NCBI GenBank assembly: GCA_003662305.1
Contig: QMXU01000012.1
Span: forward strand, 1 to 13,543
Reading direction: 5' to 3'
Origin: Candidatus Hecatellales archaeon
Lineage (GTDB): Archaea > Thermoproteota > Bathyarchaeia > Hecatellales > Hecatellaceae
DNA length: 13,543 nt
Part shown: positions 1 to 3,790 of the stretch, piece by piece
How positions within the stretch are numbered: position 1 is the stretch's first letter
How the letters are laid out: every line of letters begins with the position of its first letter
Made by a program: the position numbers and the translations under genes
The notes under the pieces: model-generated
Database searches by the model: none
What the model saw: the letters and a program-made list of their open reading frames with translations, nothing else
What the model was told of the DNA's origin: nothing

Positions 1-418
1 GTCTTCTGGCGGCCACTTAATTCGATCCTCATGCGGATTTCCAGCGGAATTTTTATGTTGAGGTATATTTTCTACAGTTAAACAGAAGGATGCGGGCGGC
101 ACATATTCTCTTTTGAGAAGAGCATGGGGCGAATTACTGAATATAGCCTTTGAAGAATCGAATCCTAGCTAAACATGTGATATTACATTTTTCGCATGTA
201 CATGTGAAAAATAGATCCAACATTCTTTGTCAGGTTTTAACCCTTTTCTCAAAGAATATTTGAGGAAGTAGAATTGGTGGCCCCCTCGGTGAGGCACCCT
301 TCCAACCTATGTTCATGCAGCAGGGACAAACAACTTTGCAATAGCCACACCTTTAACATGTAAAAACATCAAGCATCTCATCTTCCTCAGGCTTATGCAG
401 CTTAACAAATTTCTCCAA
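1..418 (-). pseudogene. Decayed 4Fe-4S protein, HdrD/GlpC-like, partial
   Basis: This looks like the N-terminal part of a two-cluster ferredoxin-type protein (heterodisulfide reductase D / GlpC style), running off the left edge of the window. Reading minus from a possible TTG at 418, the frame gives LEKFVKLHKPEEDEMLDVFTC, then a TAA (355-353), then RCGYCKVVCP, which completes a CxxCxxCxxxCP cluster motif. Next comes GWKGASPRG, matching the 'GW-G-SPRG' segment these proteins carry after the first cluster. A TGA (232-230) follows, then FFTCTCEKCNITCLARI, a second Cys cluster about 52 codons after the first but with one residue missing in its first CxxC. A TAA at 136-134 ends this frame. The family-like tail (NPHEDRIKWPPED) resumes in another frame over 111-1. 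Three in-frame stops, one frame change and a damaged second cluster mean it cannot make a working protein. The family call rests on motifs only. Confidence 0.72.
187..212. repeat. 26-bp near-perfect palindrome inside the Fe-S pseudogene
   Basis: The arms read ATTTTTCGCATGT and ACATGTGAAAAAT; 12 of 13 positions pair and the only mismatch is 194/205. It lies exactly over the second Cys-cluster region of the Fe-S pseudogene. The octamer ACATGTGA within it (200-207) also occurs at 173-180 as a direct repeat. It may be a relic operator or the product of template switching in decaying DNA. Confidence 0.6.
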
Positions 419-547
419 TGCTCAGAGGAGGCCGCCACACTTTCTTCCTAGACCCCTAAAACAATGAAATGAAACCTATCTAAAGGGTGTTTAAACAGGT
501 ATGGAAGTCTTGTTCCCTATGAAGTTAATCGGATTTTCCCACACTCT

Positions 548-898
548 TCATTCTTTTGCTCTCGACCCCTCAAAAGTCTCTTCAATGAAGGTTGAGCCCC
601 TATACAGCTTAAGCTCGTTATCCAAGTTTTCGGCAAGCTTCTTCAAAAGGCTGTTTTCACTCCTCAGCCTCTTCAACTCCTCTTCGGCTTCCCTAAGCCT
701 CTTAACAAGCTCAGCACGGCTTAGATAGCCTTCCTTGCGCCTAATAGAATCCTCAACAACAAACCTCGAGATGGAAACACCAGCCTTTTCAGCCCGCCAA
801 CGCTAATCCTCAACCATCTCCAAAGAGGGCAAATAAACATAAATCGCCCTATCCTTAATAGTCCGCGTCTTACCCCTATTCGGCTTCGTCGTAATCAC
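548..898 (-). pseudogene. RHH/coiled-coil protein of integrase neighbourhoods, broken by TAG
   Basis: From GTG at 898 (or TTG at 901 or 904) to TGA at 550-548 the minus strand encodes a 116-codon reading frame with one internal TAG at 805-803. The N-terminal half (KTRTIKDRAIYVYLPSLEM, then EKAGVSISRFVVED) is a ribbon-helix-helix-type DNA-binding fold. The second half is a Leu/Glu/Lys-rich coiled coil (ELVKRLREAEEELKRLRSEN), followed by FIEETFEG. From memory, archaeal proteins of this build, with a similar 'FxEExFEG' ending, often lie next to tyrosine integrases. In those relatives the TAG position is usually Trp, so one TGG-to-TAG change explains it. The C-terminus also looks shortened. No integrase is visible in the window. 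The gene lies directly beside the tRNA-Leu 3' end, as expected for a remnant of an integrated element. Readthrough as pyrrolysine is possible but unlikely. Confidence 0.75.
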
Positions 899-926
899 CA
901 ACAAAAATAAAACGTTCGAGTGTTAC

Positions 927-942
927 AATTTACTAGTAAATT
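927..942. repeat. Perfect 16-bp palindrome between tRNA-Leu and the RHH pseudogene
   Basis: The sequence AATTTACTAGTAAATT equals its own reverse complement. It lies 2 nt beyond the tRNA 3' end and about 28 nt upstream of the RHH pseudogene start. It could be the autoregulatory operator of that RHH protein, part of an attachment site, or a transcript-end hairpin for the tRNA, whose downstream strand also has a T-run (TTTTATTTTT, minus strand, near 904-913). Confidence 0.6.
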
Positions 943-989
943 AGTGCGGGGGGCGGGATTTGAACCCGCGAACCCCTTCGGGACAGGGT

Positions 990-1009
990 CTCTTAGAATA
1001 GGCTTGTCA
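990..1009 (-). other. tRNA-Leu intron 2, canonical anticodon-loop position
   Basis: The 20-nt intron TGACAAGCCTATTCTAAGAG lies after nucleotide 37 (G) and before A38. A 4-bp central helix forms between CTTA of the exon loop and TAAG of the intron. It is flanked by 3-nt bulges GGT and AGA, each cut between the second and third nucleotide. This is a standard archaeal bulge-helix-bulge site, with a weak inner helix. Confidence 0.88.
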
Positions 1010-1023
1010 CCTAAGCCCTGCGC

Positions 1024-1055
1024 TTCCAAAACTTGAGGCTACGCACCTCAAGCTT
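1024..1055 (-). other. tRNA-Leu intron 1, non-canonical, in the D-arm
   Basis: The 32-nt intron interrupts the 3' strand of the D-stem, between positions I number 23 and 24. It forms a 9-bp inner helix (AGCTTGAGG with CCTCAAGTT, one G-U) closed by a 7-nt loop. The 4-bp central helix is TCAA/TTGG with one G-U, and the bulges are AGA and AAG. Cutting each bulge after its second base restores the GCC/GGC D-stem exactly. The outer helix is weak, so this is a relaxed motif. Confidence 0.85.
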
Positions 1056-1160
1056 CTTTGACCAGGCTTGGCTACCCCCGCCCTTTCTCTTTTAGCCATT
1101 ACGGTTTTCTGGGGTTTATGCTTTCTTTTTAACCTTTGGTTAGTAACCTTTGGAGAGAAA

Positions 1161-1170
1161 CCTTATAACC
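1161..1170 (+). promoter_or_regulatory. TATA box of the ArsR-type gene
   Basis: CCTTATAACC is centred about 31 nt before ATG 1197 and 37 nt before ATG 1203. Archaeal spacing predicts transcription starting near 1193, so the message would be leaderless or nearly so. Confidence 0.5.
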
Positions 1171-1196
1171 TTCAACCTCCAAATTCTTATGGGGGC

Positions 1197-1727
1197 ATGA
1201 CCATGGGAGAAGAGGTAGGAGACCTCCTGTACGTGCTTGGAAACCCCACCCGTAGAAGAATCCTTAAACTGCTCTCCGAGGAGCCTAAATACTTAATCCA
1301 GCTTTCGAGAGAGCTGGAAATAAGCCAGCAAGCCATCCTCAAACATATTCTGGTGCTTGAAAGGTTCGGCCTTATCTCCTCCTATGAGGAGAGAGGAGAG
1401 CTTCCAGCCCCCCCAAGGAAATACTACACGCTGAACAGGGGCTTCTCCATCACCGTAGACCTATCTCCGCTTCTAGCAGACTTCGAAGTCTGGGAGGTCC
1501 CAGCCCAACCTGAAGTTCCAAGCCACTTCAAACATCTACGCCGTGAAATCGAGAAGCTTGAAGCTTGCAGAAGCCTTGAGGAAGCCTCAGAAGTTTGCAG
1601 GCAGGTTCTAAACCGGATAGACGAGGAAATCAGAGAGCTTGAAGAGTTAAGGGTTAAACTCGTATGCTTGAAGAGGTATGTGGCTGAAAGGCTTCAGGGC
1701 ACCGTGAAGCCTAGGCGGAAGCCTTAG
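1197..1727 (+). CDS. ArsR-type winged-helix transcriptional regulator
   Basis: A 176-residue predicted DNA-binding regulator. Residues 5-85 form a winged helix-turn-helix: DLLYVLGNPTRRRILKLL is the first helix pair, then LIQLSRELEISQQAILKHIL is the recognition element, then the wing ending in RKYYTLN. Residues 115-170 are Glu/Leu/Arg-rich and predicted coiled coil, likely for dimerisation. No metal-binding Cys pair of classic ArsR sensors is evident. The open frame extends upstream to 1068, but that part lies inside the tRNA-Leu gene. ATG 1197, or ATG 1203 two codons later, fits the TATA box at 1161-1170. The gene ends convergently with the DUF504 gene, overlapping by 17 nt. The target is unknown; the proteasome cluster nearby is a candidate only by position. 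Confidence 0.85.
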   Translation: MTMGEEVGDLLYVLGNPTRRRILKLLSEEPKYLIQLSRELEISQQAILKHILVLERFGLISSYEERGELPAPPRKYYTLNRGFSITVDLSPLLADFEVWEVPAQPEVPSHFKHLRREIEKLEACRSLEEASEVCRQVLNRIDEEIRELEELRVKLVCLKRYVAERLQGTVKPRRKP

Positions 1728-1980
1728 TCCAGATTACCCTGCCCGTTTTCACATTCCTAATTTCTACTACACGGTGGAGGGGTATCCTGCTTTCCACTCC
1801 TCCCTCGTCCAGAAAGGAAATCCACGAATGCTTCACGTTTAAAATTCTGCTTAAAGGAATGGTTTTCCTTTCTCCAGCGGCTCCCCTGTGAACGTAGGAT
1901 AGGAGGTAGTCTTCAGCCTTAAACCGTCGGTCCCACAGGATTTGCTCTATAATCTCTCTTGACCTGGGCTTCCTAGGCAT
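1711..1980 (-). CDS. MJ1316/DUF504 (UPF0248) domain protein
   Basis: An 89-residue protein that is essentially one MJ1316/DUF504 domain. This family has been proposed to recognise cyclic RNA ends, which would place it in RNA repair or processing; the role is a prediction. Typical features are visible: REIIEQILWDRRF at the start, YLLSYVHRG with its conserved His-Arg-Gly, then IPLHRVVEIRN and GRVIW at the end. Two starts are possible, ATG 1992 and ATG 1980. The symmetric TATA box centred at 2011.5 predicts transcription beginning near 1985, which favours 1980 (MPRKPRSRE). It is divergent from psmB and overlaps the 3' end of the ArsR-type gene by 17 nt. Confidence 0.85.
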   Translation of the reverse strand: MPRKPRSREIIEQILWDRRFKAEDYLLSYVHRGAAGERKTIPLSRILNVKHSWISFLDEGGVESRIPLHRVVEIRNVKTGRVIWTKASA

Positions 1981-2007
1981 TCCATAGGACACCTGGAGAG
2001 GCTACTT

Positions 2008-2015
2008 TTATATAA
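2008..2015. promoter_or_regulatory. Symmetric TATA box, probably bidirectional
   Basis: TTATATAA is its own reverse complement, so it can place TBP in either direction. It is 31 nt from ATG 1980 (DUF504 gene, minus) and 41 nt from GTG 2053 (psmB, plus). It is the only good TATA candidate in the short divergent gap. Confidence 0.6.
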
Positions 2016-2052
2016 GTCGGTTCTCCCGTTAAATAGTGAACTGTTTTCATGG

Positions 2053-2667
2053 GTGAAGGGTTTGGTTCAACCGCAGATTCTGCCAGGTGCAACCACCATA
2101 GGCGTGGTATACAAGGACGGAGTCATACTGGCCTCTGAGAAGAGGGTTGCCTACGGCTACCTCGTCCTCAGCAAAGCAGGAAAGAAAGTTTTCAAGATAA
2201 CCGAGAACGTAGGAGCAGCCTGCGCCGGCCTTATGGCTGACATGCAGGTTCTCGCCAAGGAGGCTGCCGCCCAGATGACCCTCTACTCGCTGGAAAGCCG
2301 CAGGCCTGCCTCCGTCAACGCTGTGGCCAAGCTCATCGCTGTCCTCCTCTTCCAGCACAGGCTTTTCCCGCTTCTAACCCAAACCGTTATCGGGGGAGTT
2401 GACAGTGAAGGCCCTAGAATCTACGTTTTAGACCCGTTAGGCTCCATAATCGAGGACAAGTTTGCCTGCGTAGGCTCAGGAGCCGAAATAGCCACAGGCG
2501 TCCTGGAATCCGAGTACAAGGAAGGAATGAGCCTAGAGGAAGCTAAAAACCTGGTTGTCCGAAGCATTAAAGCCGCTATTTCCAGGGATGTCCAAAGCGG
2601 GGATGGAGCGGACTTGCTGATAATAACCAGCCAGGGAGCCAGAGAGGAAAGCATAGACTTCAAGTAG
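2053..2667 (+). CDS. psmB: 20S proteasome beta subunit, PsmB1-like, Ala at the Thr1 position
   Basis: Beta-ring subunit of the archaeal 20S proteasome, the barrel that degrades proteins fed by AAA ATPases. GTG 2053 is the only standard start in frame. The 204 residues align without gaps to the family: a short leader ending in PG, then ATTIGVVYKDGV, GLMADMQVL, YVLDPLGSIIEDKF, VGSGAE, GVLESEYKEGM and SGDGAD near the end. Active archaeal beta subunits start the mature chain with Thr-Thr-Thr-Val-Gly. Here residue 13 is Ala, then Thr-Thr-Ile-Gly, so the nucleophile is absent at position 1. The partner residues Glu17 (E29) and Lys33 (K45) remain. The YVLDPLGS and SGDG segments resemble crenarchaeal PsmB1, which I recall as the non-catalytic partner of PsmB2. 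It is probably a structural or regulatory beta subunit needing a second, active one elsewhere. It heads a plus-strand cluster with M20, alaS and leuS. Confidence 0.93.
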   Translation: MKGLVQPQILPGATTIGVVYKDGVILASEKRVAYGYLVLSKAGKKVFKITENVGAACAGLMADMQVLAKEAAAQMTLYSLESRRPASVNAVAKLIAVLLFQHRLFPLLTQTVIGGVDSEGPRIYVLDPLGSIIEDKFACVGSGAEIATGVLESEYKEGMSLEEAKNLVVRSIKAAISRDVQSGDGADLLIITSQGAREESIDFK

Positions 2668-2707
2668 CCCGTGAGGTTGAGGAGGCTTCAACCCCAACGA
2701 AATAAGC

Positions 2708-3787
2708 CTGAAAGAGCTTGAAGTCCTTCTCAAACAGCTAATATCCATTCCAAGCGTTTCAGGAAGAGAACATGAGCTTTCAGCTTTCCTATCAAACCTC
2801 CTAGCCTCCAAAGGCGTAGACGTAAGGGAAATAAATGTTCCAGGCTGCGGACCGTCGCTTCTAGCACGCCAAACCTTCGGGCTGAAGGGTAAAACCCTGC
2901 TCTTCTACGGGCACCTAGACACGGTTGAGCCTGCTGAAGGGTGGGATTCGCCTTTCAAGCCTAAACTTTCAGAGGGAAAACTGTACGGGCTTGGAGCCTG
3001 CGACATGAAGGCAGGGATTGCGGCCTTAACCCTAGCCTTCCTGAAGCTTAGAGAAGTCAGCGGGCTGAAGGGAAGCCTCATGCTTGCCTTAACCAGCGAC
3101 GAGGAGCTCTACTCGAGGGGCTGCGAAAGGCTGATAGGCTCAGGGCTTTTGAAGGGTGTGGACGCCGCCCTCTCCGCTGAACCCACAGGCTTGAAAAGGC
3201 TTGAAACCGGAAGGCGTGGAAGAGTGGTTTTCAGGGTTGAGTTCCCGCGGGGGAAAGCAAACCCGGTGGTTAAAGCTGCAGGCTTCATCGTGGCTTTAGA
3301 AGGGATGCACCTGAAAAAGGGGGCCTGTGTTTCAGCGATGGCTGTTGAAAGCTGGCTGGATTCGGATGGCAGCCCAAGCCTATGTAGGGTTGCCGTTGAC
3401 AGGCTTATGGTTCCAGGCGAAACCTTTGACGGTGTCCTCTCCGAGGTTGGAAAGCTGGCTGGAAGGTTCCATGGTAAAGTCGGCTTCCATCCCAGGCCAA
3501 CCCCCTACATGCAGCCCTACCGGCTTAAGGCGGGAGAGCCGATAGTTAAGGCTTTAAGGGAAGCCTGCCACGAGATTTTAGGCTTCAAGCCTAAACCTGC
3601 GCTAGGGCTTACAGCCGGAGATGAAAACTATTTGGCGGTTAGATGCGGCATTCCGACGGTTGCCTACGGGCCTGAAGGAGGGAACATGCATCAGCCAGGC
3701 GAGTACGTTGAACTTGAATCAGCGGTTAAAGCTGCGAACGTGTACGTGGCGGCTTCCATCAAATTTTTAAGTTCTCGGCTAGGTTAA
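2708..3787 (+). CDS. M20-family metallopeptidase/deacylase (ArgE/DapE-like), start unclear
   Basis: A zinc hydrolase of the M20 family, which removes acyl or peptide groups from amino acids. Numbered from CTG 2708 (359 residues), the metal and catalytic residues are H69 and D71 (YGHLDTVEP), D99 (GACDMKAG), E132/E133 (TSDEELYSRG), E158 (SAEPTG) and H328 (GGNMHQPGEYVE). The set is complete, so the fold is probably active. The first in-frame ATG (3005) lies after H69-D99, so it cannot be the start. From the TGA at 2678 to 3005 no ATG, GTG or TTG occurs in frame; only ATA 2702 or CTG 2708 give the expected N-terminus (ELEVLLKQLISIPSVSG). Alternatively the gene starts at GTG 2671 in another frame and one extra C in CCCC (2692-2695) breaks it. 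The usual dimer-domain His (GKAAH) is replaced in RGKANP. The substrate is unknown. alaS follows after 3 nt. Confidence 0.85.
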   Translation: MKELEVLLKQLISIPSVSGREHELSAFLSNLLASKGVDVREINVPGCGPSLLARQTFGLKGKTLLFYGHLDTVEPAEGWDSPFKPKLSEGKLYGLGACDMKAGIAALTLAFLKLREVSGLKGSLMLALTSDEELYSRGCERLIGSGLLKGVDAALSAEPTGLKRLETGRRGRVVFRVEFPRGKANPVVKAAGFIVALEGMHLKKGACVSAMAVESWLDSDGSPSLCRVAVDRLMVPGETFDGVLSEVGKLAGRFHGKVGFHPRPTPYMQPYRLKAGEPIVKALREACHEILGFKPKPALGLTAGDENYLAVRCGIPTVAYGPEGGNMHQPGEYVELESAVKAANVYVAASIKFLSSRLG

Positions 3788-3790
3788 GCC

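Larger units (their letters stand above)
945..1081 (-). tRNA. tRNA-Leu(UAG) with two introns
   Basis: The minus strand folds as a class II tRNA. The acceptor stem is GCGGGGG (1081-1075) with CCCCCGC (952-946), and the discriminator base is A at 945. The D-stem is GCC/GGC and the anticodon stem is CAGGG/CCCTG around the loop CTTAGGA. There is a long variable arm (CCC-GAAG-GGG), and the T-arm is GCGGG-TTCAAAT-CCCGC. The anticodon is TAG (1013-1011), so it reads CUA-type leucine codons. These pairings appear only if two introns are removed: 32 nt in the D-arm (1055-1024) and 20 nt at the usual 37/38 site (1009-990). The mature tRNA is then 85 nt (26+14+45), right for tRNA-Leu. No CCA is encoded. 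A TATA-like GCATAAACC lies about 35 nt upstream. leuS, whose product charges this tRNA, is 5.5 kb away. Confidence 0.93.

Noticed and set aside
501..728. A 75-codon plus-strand frame in the left region
   Set aside because: It is antisense to the RHH/coiled-coil pseudogene, and its Ser/Leu-rich product is the usual shadow of a Glu/Lys-rich coiled coil.
1068..1196. Upstream extension of the ArsR-type regulator with a hydrophobic N-terminus
   Set aside because: The first 14 nt lie in the tRNA-Leu acceptor/5' region and the TATA box at 1161-1170 lies within it; the regulator domain starts after ATG 1197.
3005..3787. M20 protein starting at ATG 3005 (260 residues)
   Set aside because: This would remove H69, D71 and D99, the essential metal-site residues encoded in the same open frame upstream.
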